Below, one piece after another: positions 34,867 to 43,274 of a stretch of DNA of 64,000 nt (the first letter of the stretch is position 1; every line of letters begins with the position of its first letter). The DNA is taken from contig CAYRXW010000001.1 in NCBI GenBank assembly GCA_964428335.1, positions 1 through 64,000 on the forward strand, given 5' to 3'. The notes under the pieces are model-generated. The model saw nothing but the letters and a program-made list of their open reading frames with translations, was not told where the DNA came from and did not search any database. Position numbers and translations under genes: made by a program. The DNA is from GW2011-AR15 sp964428335. Its GTDB lineage: Archaea > Nanobdellota > Nanobdellia > Woesearchaeales > GW2011-AR15.

Positions 34867-36224
34867 CTTGCAAAATCAATCAGTTTTTGCTCTTCAAAAT
34901 GATCAGATATAGCCATCAGGCCAGTAGGCATGCCCATAAAAAATCCGCTAGGAATACTTAAATGAGGAAAACCTCCAAGATTTGGACCTACAGTCATTAT
35001 GTCCATCATGTAATTCTCAAGCGGGGTTAATTTACTGATTTCAGAAAACTTAGGTGCAATGTTTGGCATTGTTGGCGAGATTATCAGGTCATATTTCCTA
35101 AATAGTTCCTTATATTCATCAATAATTTTTGTTCTTACTTTCAAAGCCTTGATATAAAATGCATCCCTAAATCCAGACATCCTTGCAAATGTTCCCAGGA
35201 TTATCCTTCTTTTAGCCTCTTTTTCAAAATACCTGCTTCTTATATCGGAAAAATACTCATTGTAATCTCCCTTCAATTCTTCCTGCTTTCCATACCTAAG
35301 TCCGCAATACTTTGCGAGATTTGTCGATGCTTCAGACATGGATATAAGATAATAAGTCTGGACAGCATATTTGAAAGTTAAATCCATGCTTACAAGGTCA
35401 TAATCAATTCCAGAAATATATTTTTTCAGGTTTTCAGCAACTTCTTTCATGACACCTTTTCCTAAGCTTTCCTTAATAAGACAAACCTTAAACTTTTTTT
35501 GCTTAGTCTTAGTGAATTTAAGAACAGGCATATCTGAAGATGTAGAATCTTTTTCATCACTTCCTGAAATAATTTCAAGAATCAATGCAAGGCTTTCGAT
35601 ATCTTTTGACATTAGTCCTATCTTATCCATGCTGCTTGCATAATCCATAAGACCATATCTTGAAACCCTTCCATAAGTTGGAGTAATTCCATAAACACCG
35701 CAATATGAAGCAGGCGCTGCAATACTTCCCCCAGTGCTTTCAGATATTGAAACATGAGGCATAGAAATTTTATTTGTTATGCCTGCACTTCCTCCAGAGC
35801 TTCCTCCGGTTGCCCTCTCTTTATCATAAGGATTCCTTGGAATATTTTCACCTAAACCAACATTCACATTGAATGAGCCAAAACCAAAGACATCCTGGCT
35901 TGTCTTTCCAAGGATTAAAGCGCCTTCTTTCCTGATTTTTTCAATTACAGTAGCATCAAATACAGGATGGTAGTTTTCAAGGATTTTGCTTCCTGCCCTG
36001 CTTTCAAGGTCTTTTACGCAAATGCAGTCCTTAACAGAAACAGGCAGACCATAAAGCCTTCCTTTCCTTGCACTTTTTGCCTGCTTTTCAATATCCTCTG
36101 AAAAATTAAGGAAATAACTATATTCATCATTGATTTTCCTGCATTCATCTAAGGTATTTTTTGCGTTACTTACAATATCAATCTCTTTAGCAGTTACCTT
36201 TTTAATGAGTTCAAGAGGATTCAT
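34854..36224 (-). CDS. gatA: Asp/Glu-tRNA amidotransferase subunit A
   Basis: A 456-residue amidase-signature enzyme that releases ammonia from glutamine for the GatCAB reaction. The catalytic Lys lies in PVSVKDCICV, the glycine/serine signature in ATGGSSGGSAG and the cis-Ser/nucleophile segment in ISESTGGSIAAPAS. The length fits GatA. It overlaps the cyclophilin gene upstream by 4 bases and the patatin gene downstream by 13 bases. Confidence 0.96.
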   Translation of the reverse strand: MNPLELIKKVTAKEIDIVSNAKNTLDECRKINDEYSYFLNFSEDIEKQAKSARKGRLYGLPVSVKDCICVKDLESRAGSKILENYHPVFDATVIEKIRKEGALILGKTSQDVFGFGSFNVNVGLGENIPRNPYDKERATGGSSGGSAGITNKISMPHVSISESTGGSIAAPASYCGVYGITPTYGRVSRYGLMDYASSMDKIGLMSKDIESLALILEIISGSDEKDSTSSDMPVLKFTKTKQKKFKVCLIKESLGKGVMKEVAENLKKYISGIDYDLVSMDLTFKYAVQTYYLISMSEASTNLAKYCGLRYGKQEELKGDYNEYFSDIRSRYFEKEAKRRIILGTFARMSGFRDAFYIKALKVRTKIIDEYKELFRKYDLIISPTMPNIAPKFSEISKLTPLENYMMDIMTVGPNLGGFPHLSIPSGFFMGMPTGLMAISDHFEEQKLIDFARCLK

Positions 36225-36769
36225 ATCTTATATGCCTTGGTTATTACAACAGGGGTTATCGGAACATCATCATAATATCCAAATGACCCGGTTTTCACAT
36301 TCTCTATCTTATCAACTACGTCAAATCCGCTTGTAACTTTGCCAAAGACAGCGTAACCAAAGTCCCTAGCACCATTGTCCAGAAAAACATTGTCTGCAGT
36401 ATTTATGAAAAACTGAGAAGTTGCACTATCTATTTCAGAAGTCCTGGCCATAGCCAGAGTATACTTCTTGTTCTTAAGACCATTTTTTGCCTCATTCTTT
36501 ATAGGCTCTTTTGTTTCCTTCTCTTTCATGTCAGGAGTAAATCCTCCTCCCTGTACCATGAATCCTTTTATTACCCTGTGAAAAACCAGGCCATCATAAT
36601 AGCCTTCCTCAACATAGCTCATGAAATTTTTTGAAGATATTGGAGCATTCTTGGCGTCAAGTTCAATATCAAAATTTCCTAGTGTGGTTTCGAATCTTAC
36701 TTTCATTTTTTCCTCCGTGCAGCCTGCAAGCATGAATGCCAGCAGGAATATCGTGATTATTTTTTTCAT
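36221..36769 (-). CDS. cyclophilin-type peptidyl-prolyl isomerase with lipoprotein signal
   Basis: A 182-residue protein. The N-terminus (MKKIITIFLLAFMLAGC) is a lipoprotein signal with Cys17. A cyclophilin domain follows, with ETTLGNFDIEL, FHRVIKGFMVQGG, and FINTADNVFLD. Cyclophilins catalyse proline isomerisation; the export signal would place it outside the cell. It lies between gatC and gatA, overlapping both by 4 bases. Confidence 0.93.
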   Translation of the reverse strand: MKKIITIFLLAFMLAGCTEEKMKVRFETTLGNFDIELDAKNAPISSKNFMSYVEEGYYDGLVFHRVIKGFMVQGGGFTPDMKEKETKEPIKNEAKNGLKNKKYTLAMARTSEIDSATSQFFINTADNVFLDNGARDFGYAVFGKVTSGFDVVDKIENVKTGSFGYYDDVPITPVVITKAYKI

Positions 36770-37050
36770 AGTATCCTTGGCCCTTTTATATAGCCATCCT
36801 TGTTATTCTTTGAATTTTTTAGAGCATCCTCATTTGAAAGGCTGTTTTTAGGCACATCTTTCCTAAGCATACCTTTGAGCTCAATAGGGTGAAAACTTGG
36901 CATTGTATCCTCTGTATCTACATTTTTAATCTCAGAAAAAGAACCAATAATCTGCTGCAGCTGTGGCAGGAATTCTTTTTTCTCTTCATTAGTTAAATTA
37001 ATCCTTGCAGTCTTTGCAACGTGAAGCAGAGTTTCTTCTTTTATTTTCAT
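36766..37050 (-). CDS. gatC: Asp/Glu-tRNA amidotransferase subunit C
   Basis: A 94-residue GatC, a small subunit that holds GatA and GatB together. The helical start (ETLLHVAKTARINLTNEEK) and the DTEDTMPSFHP and LRKDVPKNSL segments are typical. It is first of the five overlapping genes gatC-ppi-gatA-patatin-gatB. A minus-strand TATA-like element near 37068-37080 lies just upstream. Confidence 0.95.
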   Translation of the reverse strand: MKIKEETLLHVAKTARINLTNEEKKEFLPQLQQIIGSFSEIKNVDTEDTMPSFHPIELKGMLRKDVPKNSLSNEDALKNSKNNKDGYIKGPRIL

Positions 37051-37107
37051 TAGGATTATGCATATGCCAATAATATTTAAAGCTTTAGTGCACGAATTAA
37101 AAAAAAA

Positions 37108-38034
37108 TCAGAAATAATTCCTCTTGTTGAAAAGATATATAGCAAGCCCCATAAGAGTAGAACATATTAAAAACACAATCAGGAATGCATGTGGAACATG
37201 CTCAAACGGAAGCTCAACGTTCATACCATAGAAGCTTGAAACAATTGTAGGGATAGCCAATATAATCGTAACAGAAGCCAAAAACTTCATAACAATATTC
37301 AGGTTATTTGAAATAAGTGATGCATATGCATCCATTGTGTTGCTTAGGATATTTATATAAATATTTACCATATCAATGCTCTGCTTGTTATCGATTACAA
37401 TATCTTCCAAAAGCTCTTCATCTTCTTCATATAATTTTATTATCTTTCCGCCTGTTATCCTTTCAAGCACCTTCTCGTTTGAGACGACAGCAGTATTGAT
37501 ATAGACAAGGCTTTTCTGAAGCGCCAGGAGCTGGATAATCTCTTCATTCTTGAAAGATTTCATTATGGACTTTTCAAGCTCATCAATCTTTTTCTCAATC
37601 TCATTCAAAAATTTCTGATAGTTCCTGTTTGTCCTTGCAAGTATCTGCAGGCAGAACCTTGTCTTTTTTGTTGTATAGAACGTCTTTACCCTGTTTTCAA
37701 TAAAATCAGATATAACTATGTTTTCAGTGTTTGATACTGTTATTATATGCTTTTCAGTAATCATTATCCCAAGAGGAAGGGTATACATGACATCTTTCTC
37801 AGTATAAGGCACTCTTGCAATGATAAGCCTGTTTTTCCCGTCAATTTCAGTCCTAGGCTTTTCGTCCCAGTCCAAAGAAGCTTTCAGAAGGTCCTTATCA
37901 GCGCCAGTTTTCTCGCTTATTTCGCTTAGTTCATCTTCAGTAGGGCTAATAAGATTTATCCATGCACCTGTTTCAACCCTTTTTATCTTTTCAAGGCTTT
38001 CATCTGACCTGTTCCTTCTGTAAATCTCAATCAT
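37108..38034 (-). CDS. corA: CorA-like magnesium/metal ion transporter
   Basis: A 308-residue CorA-family channel with a large cytoplasmic N-terminal domain and two C-terminal transmembrane helices joined by the YGMNVELP (GMN) signature near residue 270. The end is the usual short basic tail (NKRNYF). CorA proteins form pentamers and take up Mg2+ (or Co2+, Ni2+). No riboswitch is seen upstream. Confidence 0.93.
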   Translation of the reverse strand: MIEIYRRNRSDESLEKIKRVETGAWINLISPTEDELSEISEKTGADKDLLKASLDWDEKPRTEIDGKNRLIIARVPYTEKDVMYTLPLGIMITEKHIITVSNTENIVISDFIENRVKTFYTTKKTRFCLQILARTNRNYQKFLNEIEKKIDELEKSIMKSFKNEEIIQLLALQKSLVYINTAVVSNEKVLERITGGKIIKLYEEDEELLEDIVIDNKQSIDMVNIYINILSNTMDAYASLISNNLNIVMKFLASVTIILAIPTIVSSFYGMNVELPFEHVPHAFLIVFLICSTLMGLAIYLFNKRNYF

Positions 38035-38117
38035 TAAAAGAAGAATAAGTTAAGCCCTTTAAATTACTTTTTGTTTTTTGCAATCTAAGTTATACATGAA
38101 AAATAAAAAAACTTGAA

Positions 38118-38330
38118 TTATTGTTTCTCTTTTCCTCTAAATAGTATTCCTGCAAGAAGATTTAGTAGGAATGCCTGAAGCAAAGTTAGTTGCTTTAATC
38201 CAAATAAATCAGGCATCAAATAATTCCATATCAGCCATACTGGAAGAGCATAAAGTAGTGCAGAGACTATAATAAAAAAGCCAGCAATAAGTATAGCTCC
38301 AAATGCATTAGGTACAAATTTTGCGTTCAT
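38118..38330 (-). CDS. small two-helix membrane protein
   Basis: A 70-residue protein with two hydrophobic helices and a basic end. It starts inside the stop of aspS (4-base overlap), so it should be translated with it. I do not recognise it. Confidence 0.6.
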   Translation of the reverse strand: MNAKFVPNAFGAILIAGFFIIVSALLYALPVWLIWNYLMPDLFGLKQLTLLQAFLLNLLAGILFRGKEKQ

Positions 38331-40105
38331 TTTTTCTTCACCACATCATTTTTTATATGAAGTTCCTTCATCTGCTTTTCTGTTATTTCAGATGGGGAAT
38401 CATCCATAGGGCACTGTGCCTGCTTGTTTTTTGGAAATGCTATCACTTCCCTTATATCATTTGTGCCGTTCATAAGGGCAACAATCCTGTCAAACCCAAG
38501 ACCCACACCACCATGAGGAGGCGCTCCATACCTGAATGCCTCAAGCAAAAATCCAAACCTTTCATTTGCGTCTTTTTCTGGGAATCCAACTATCTTCATG
38601 ACTTTCTTCTGCACTTCCAGGTTTGTAATCCTGATGCTCCCAGAGCATAATTCAACGCCGTTCAATGTCAGGTCATATTGGTTGCATAAAACCTTTCCAG
38701 GGTCTTTTTCCAGGATATCCAGATGCTCAGCTTTTGGGCTGCAGAACATATGATGCATAGGATCCCATTTACTCTCATCTTCGTTCCATTCAAATAATGG
38801 GAAGTCAATTATCCATGCAAATCTCCATTCATCTTTTTTAATCAAATCAAGCTTTCTTGCAACATCAATCCTTACCTGTCCAAGCGAGGAACAGGCAACA
38901 TTGAATTTATCTGCAATAAACAGGAGCATGTCATTTTCCTTTGCTTTCACATCACTTATAAGCTTTTTTAGCAGCTCTTCTGAAAAATATTTAGTTATTG
39001 AGCTTTCTGCTTTCCCACTCTTTATCTTCATCCATGAAAGCCCTTTTGCATGATGTGTCTTTGCAAGCTCTATCAATGAATCAATATCATTCCTTGAATA
39101 TTTCTCAGCAGCATTAGGCACTCTTAGGCATTTAACGATCCCTCCTGAGGCTATGACTTCCTTATATACATTGAAATCAGACTTTTTCATAAGCTCAGTA
39201 ACATCATTAAACTCAAGATCATACCTTAAGTCCGGTTTATCGCTTCCATACTTATTCATGGCATCAGACCATGACAACTTCTGGAAAGGAGTCTTTAACT
39301 CTACATCTAAAACTTCTTTCCACATTGATTTCATCAATCCTTCAACCATTACGAATATGTCTTCCCTTTCAACAAAGCTCATCTCAATATCAATCTGAGT
39401 GTGTTCAGGCTGTCTGTCAGCCCTTAAGTCTTCATCCCTCAAGCAGCGGGCGAACTGGAAATATCGGTCGAATCCAGAAACCATCAGTATCTGCTTATAG
39501 AGCTGCGGGCTTTGCGGTAAAGCGTAAAACTTTCCGATATTTACCCTGGAAGGCACAACATAATCCCTGGCTCCTTCAGGCGTACTTTTCATTAGCATTG
39601 GCGTTTCAATGTATGTGAAATTTTCTGAGTCCAGGTAATTGAAAGCTGCTTTCATAGCTTTATGCCTGTTCTTCAAATTCTGCTGCATTTGAGGCCTTCT
39701 TAAATCCAGATATCTGAATTTAAGCCTCATCTCCTCACTTGCAACTTTCTTATCATCAATCTCAATTGGAGGCGTATCAGACTTATTCAGTATCTCAACA
39801 CTGTCTGCCAGGACTTCAATCTCCCCGGTTTCCAGTTTCGGATTTACAAGCTCTCCCCTTGACCTGACTTTACCTTTTGCCTTTATCACATACTCCCTTC
39901 TTAAGGCGTTTGCAATTTCATGACTTTTCTTGTCATGGCTCGGGTCAAAGACCAACTGTGTCAAGCCATACTTGTCCCTAAGATCAATGAATATGACCCC
40001 GCCATGATCCCTATATGAATGGACCCAGCCGCATAACGTGACTGATTTTTTAATGTCCTCTTTCCTAAGCTCATTATTATTATGTGTTCTCATTTGATTT
40101 TTCAC
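38327..40105 (-). CDS. aspS: aspartyl-tRNA synthetase, bacterial type, probably non-discriminating
   Basis: A 592-residue class II synthetase with an N-terminal OB-fold anticodon domain and a GAD insertion in the catalytic core (around residues 280-410), so bacterial in type; archaeal AspRS is about 430 residues and lacks it. Motif 2 is FQFARCLRDEDLRADRQPEHTQ-like (broken here for length) and motif 3 is GLGFDRIVALM. RDHGG near residues 32-36 carries a His that marks AspRS able to use tRNA-Asn, fitting the gatCAB genes downstream. The start may be MRTHNN five codons later (residue 5). Overlaps ppcA by 4 bases. Confidence 0.95.
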   Translation of the reverse strand: MKNQMRTHNNNELRKEDIKKSVTLCGWVHSYRDHGGVIFIDLRDKYGLTQLVFDPSHDKKSHEIANALRREYVIKAKGKVRSRGELVNPKLETGEIEVLADSVEILNKSDTPPIEIDDKKVASEEMRLKFRYLDLRRPQMQQNLKNRHKAMKAAFNYLDSENFTYIETPMLMKSTPEGARDYVVPSRVNIGKFYALPQSPQLYKQILMVSGFDRYFQFARCLRDEDLRADRQPEHTQIDIEMSFVEREDIFVMVEGLMKSMWKEVLDVELKTPFQKLSWSDAMNKYGSDKPDLRYDLEFNDVTELMKKSDFNVYKEVIASGGIVKCLRVPNAAEKYSRNDIDSLIELAKTHHAKGLSWMKIKSGKAESSITKYFSEELLKKLISDVKAKENDMLLFIADKFNVACSSLGQVRIDVARKLDLIKKDEWRFAWIIDFPLFEWNEDESKWDPMHHMFCSPKAEHLDILEKDPGKVLCNQYDLTLNGVELCSGSIRITNLEVQKKVMKIVGFPEKDANERFGFLLEAFRYGAPPHGGVGLGFDRIVALMNGTNDIREVIAFPKNKQAQCPMDDSPSEITEKQMKELHIKNDVVKKK

Positions 40106-41559
40106 CCTAAAAAGTTTCTAATAGCAGCAGCGCGCTCGATATTCTCACTCAATGTGCTGCTGTTTTTCTTGAAATCATCTATCACAAAAGAGGTTATTTT
40201 TTTGTGCTTTTCATCTGTTTCAAATTCAACCTGAGATAAAACTTTCTCATAGCTCTCTTTCAGCTTTTCAGGGAGAAGTTTCAGGTTATCTCTATTCAGA
40301 TATTTAAGGGCATCCCTTAAGTCCTTTTCCATAAATGACTTTTCCATGACAAATTCCCACTCTTTCCCGTTTAATGCGCTCAAACCGAAAATTTCAGGTG
40401 GTATGCCTAATGAATATAGTGAAGCGCAAAACGTAATGGCTCTTGGCAGCTTCACTCCAGAATGTTCCCTGGAATAGCCAAAAAGACCGATATGCATCTT
40501 CCTTTTCCTTCTTTTTGGGACATGTGTTGCAATCTGGTTAATCAACGGAGCTATCTGTGAAATCTCGCTCTGATATTTTTCAGACACTTTATTTATTATT
40601 GAAACAGATATGTCCTCATCAATGAAATTAGGCTCTTTCCTTTTCCTGCTTTCAATATCTTCAATGGATTTTCTCACCTGTTCTTCTGAAAAATCATACT
40701 TATATGCAGACTGAGCAGTAAATGTCTGCACGCTTGGGTATGCTTTCAGCATATCCTCATAATTATCAGGCCTGAAATTTCCCCTGAAAGGAACAGAGCC
40801 GCAGCCTATTATCGGAGGAAGCTCAATAGACATTTTTTCTTCAAGTAGGTGAAGCCTTTGAAATGCTATCCTATTGCACAAGATTGCCGGCAGGTTTCCA
40901 TAATTTAATGCAGGGTCGCTTCTTGCAAGCCACACCCTTTGGTATTCTGGCTCCTTATGCTTATCCAGATATCCTTTAACTATCTTATCTGCATTAAGCA
41001 TGCTATCCCTATCTTCAATAAGAGGTATTACCCTTATTTCTTTAGGCTTGAAATCCCCAACCCATTCATTTATCTTCACATCATTAACAAGATGCTCTGC
41101 CCTGTCAACGATGTATTTTTTGTAATATTCTTTTACCCTGATTATCTCGCTGCTTTCTGAAACCATAGGTATTGCAATTTCAAAAATTGGCGAGATGTCC
41201 TTTCCATAAAACTCCTTTGCAATATCAGAATTCCTCGGAATGCTTTCTAAAGTTTCCAGGAGCAGTTTTCCCTTGTTCTTTTCAACCCTTGGGTTAGGTC
41301 CCCTAAGCGTAATGAAAAGCTCTTCACCAAGCTTAGCCTTTGAAAAATAATCCTCATATCTCGAAAGCAATTTTTCCACGACAAAATTATCAACTTCCTT
41401 TCCTTCGCAGTCCCAGAGCTGCTCATTAATCTTTAAGTGGGAGAAAGAATAGAAAGCTTCCTTTATCTCGTCTTCGCCTCCTATGACAGATGAATCAGTA
41501 AAAAAAGGTTGCCTGACATTGTCAGGGTGCTGTGTTGACATAACTCTTGCTATTTTCAA
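40102..41559 (-). CDS. ppcA: phosphoenolpyruvate carboxylase, archaeal type
   Basis: A 485-residue archaeal-type PEP carboxylase, about half the length of the bacterial enzyme. It adds bicarbonate to PEP to form oxaloacetate, the precursor of aspartate. Typical segments are STQHPDNVRQPFF at the N-terminus, the ITLRGPNPRVEKNKGK region, and GSVPFRGNFRPDN. It overlaps aspS, whose substrate derives from its product. This is the first gene of the run extending to gatB. Confidence 0.95.
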   Translation of the reverse strand: MKIARVMSTQHPDNVRQPFFTDSSVIGGEDEIKEAFYSFSHLKINEQLWDCEGKEVDNFVVEKLLSRYEDYFSKAKLGEELFITLRGPNPRVEKNKGKLLLETLESIPRNSDIAKEFYGKDISPIFEIAIPMVSESSEIIRVKEYYKKYIVDRAEHLVNDVKINEWVGDFKPKEIRVIPLIEDRDSMLNADKIVKGYLDKHKEPEYQRVWLARSDPALNYGNLPAILCNRIAFQRLHLLEEKMSIELPPIIGCGSVPFRGNFRPDNYEDMLKAYPSVQTFTAQSAYKYDFSEEQVRKSIEDIESRKRKEPNFIDEDISVSIINKVSEKYQSEISQIAPLINQIATHVPKRRKRKMHIGLFGYSREHSGVKLPRAITFCASLYSLGIPPEIFGLSALNGKEWEFVMEKSFMEKDLRDALKYLNRDNLKLLPEKLKESYEKVLSQVEFETDEKHKKITSFVIDDFKKNSSTLSENIERAAAIRNFLG

Positions 41560-41699
41560 TTAATCCACCTAGAAACTACCCCTGCCCATTTTGAAAGTGA
41601 AGAAAAGATAATTTATAAAACTATCCCAATGCCTTTCCTTAAATTAGTTCTCTTTAAACAAATCATACAATCGATAAATTTAATAAGCAGATAAGTACA

Positions 41700-42233
41700 A
41701 TGAATTTAATTATGGAAAAATTTCAGAAGATTTTAAGCGAGGATTCTACTAGAAGCTTTAAATCTCATTTGGGTGATTTCAAGAGCCTTGGTGAGTTTAG
41801 GAATGCACTTGAAATGCATAAGGAAAACCTATACAGCTCATATGTAAATTCAGCAGAAAACCATTTTGCAAACTGGGTTGAAGGAGTATTTCAGGATAAC
41901 CAGCTTGCAAATTCGCTAAGGAATGCAAAAAGCGCAGATGAAGCATTAAGCATGGTTGACAAAAGGCTTGCTTTTGCAAGGCTTTCTTTGGAAAATGAAG
42001 GGTTTTTCTCTAATTTTCTTCCAAGCAATCCGTTAACAACAGATTTCACTCCTGCAACAGATAAGTTTCACAGGAACTTTGATAGTGCAGCAGCCAGCAG
42101 CTTTATCTTAAGCTATTTCGAGGCAAAAAAAGGCTTTGAAAAGAAACTTGATGTTGCTCTTGTAAATAAAAGCCTTTCAAAGAAGCAGGTTGCAAAACCA
42201 AACCCAAGTTCAAAATACAGGAACAGGGTATAG
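41700..42233 (+). CDS. helical protein of unknown function
   Basis: A 177-residue, helical, soluble protein with no recognised motif. A TATA-like ATAAATTTAATAAG stretch (about 41674-41688) lies before the ATG. It stands alone between the divergent ppcA and truD. Confidence 0.55.
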   Translation: MNLIMEKFQKILSEDSTRSFKSHLGDFKSLGEFRNALEMHKENLYSSYVNSAENHFANWVEGVFQDNQLANSLRNAKSADEALSMVDKRLAFARLSLENEGFFSNFLPSNPLTTDFTPATDKFHRNFDSAAASSFILSYFEAKKGFEKKLDVALVNKSLSKKQVAKPNPSSKYRNRV

Positions 42234-42254
42234 TTCTCCATTTTATTCTAATAA

Positions 42255-42262
42255 TATTTATA
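42255..42262 (+). promoter_or_regulatory. TATA box of truD
   Basis: TATTTATA lies about 28 bases upstream of the truD ATG at 42288, implying a leaderless mRNA. Confidence 0.55.
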
Positions 42263-42287
42263 GATAGGTTCGTTTTTTCCCATAATT

Positions 42288-43274
42288 ATGATACTAAAAC
42301 ACATTCCCGAAGATTTCATTGTAGAAGAAATCCCATCGTTTGATTTTTCTGGAAATGGCGAATACACATATTATCTTCTTGAGAAAAAAAGTTACAATAC
42401 TGAAGATGCAATACAGGCAATTTCAAAATGCTTCAATGTACCAAGAAACAGTTTCAGCTATGCTGGTAACAAGGACAAGAATGCCATAACAAGGCAGTAT
42501 TTTTCAGTAAGGGGAAAGATTAAGGATATTGAACTTAAGGACATTAAAATATCAAAAGCCGGAAGCGGCAAAGTGCCAATATCGCTTGGGGATTTGACCG
42601 GGAACAAATTTGAAATAGTTGTCAGGGAAATAGAGAAAAGGCCAGAACCAATATCTGAATTTGTAAATTATTTTGATGAACAGAGGTTTGGAAAGAACAA
42701 CCTAAATGTCGGCTTTTCAATAATCAAGAAAAGGTTTAAGGAAGCAGCAAACTTCCTGGATTATGATTTTGTAAAAGAGCATCTGGATTCACACCCAAGC
42801 GATTATGTAGGGGCAATAAGGAAAGTGCCTTTCAAAACCCTTAAACTTTTTATTCATTCAGTCCAAAGCTTCCTATGGAATGAGGCAGTTTTTGCATACA
42901 TACAGAAATTCAGGCACATTGAAATTAAATCAGAAAATTATATGATAGGAATCCCATTGGAAAAAGTTGAAAATAGAAGCTTCCCATTAGTTTCTTTTGA
43001 CACAGCATTTGATAATTTTTCAGGGAATTTCTATGAAGAAGTGCTCAGGAAAAATGAAATTGATGCTAGAGACTTTATTATTAGGGCAATCCCAGACATA
43101 ACTCCAAAAGGGGCTGAAAGGGAAATAATTGCAAAAGCACACAATTTAGAGATATTTGATTTAGATGATGATGAATTTACAGGAAAGAAGAAGATAAGAA
43201 TGAAATTTGCCCTTGATAAAGGATGCTATGCTACGATTCTTGTAAAAACGTTATTTAAAAAACAAGTTACTTAA
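42288..43274 (+). CDS. truD: tRNA pseudouridine(13) synthase
   Basis: A 328-residue TruD. It converts U13 in tRNAs to pseudouridine. The N-terminal PEDFIVEEIPSF and the catalytic loop AGNKDKNAITRQYFSV, with the catalytic Asp in the K-D pair, are visible. The QRFGKNNLNVGF-like segment and the SFLWNEAV region follow. Length is near the bacterial size; archaeal copies are often longer. It overlaps the convergent RDD gene by 8 bases. Confidence 0.95.
   Translation: MILKHIPEDFIVEEIPSFDFSGNGEYTYYLLEKKSYNTEDAIQAISKCFNVPRNSFSYAGNKDKNAITRQYFSVRGKIKDIELKDIKISKAGSGKVPISLGDLTGNKFEIVVREIEKRPEPISEFVNYFDEQRFGKNNLNVGFSIIKKRFKEAANFLDYDFVKEHLDSHPSDYVGAIRKVPFKTLKLFIHSVQSFLWNEAVFAYIQKFRHIEIKSENYMIGIPLEKVENRSFPLVSFDTAFDNFSGNFYEEVLRKNEIDARDFIIRAIPDITPKGAEREIIAKAHNLEIFDLDDDEFTGKKKIRMKFALDKGCYATILVKTLFKKQVT

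Noticed and set aside
37051..37107. A magnesium riboswitch near corA
   Set aside because: The leader region of corA (38035-38117) is only about 80 bases and shows no strong stems; the gap 37051-37107 holds only the gatC promoter.
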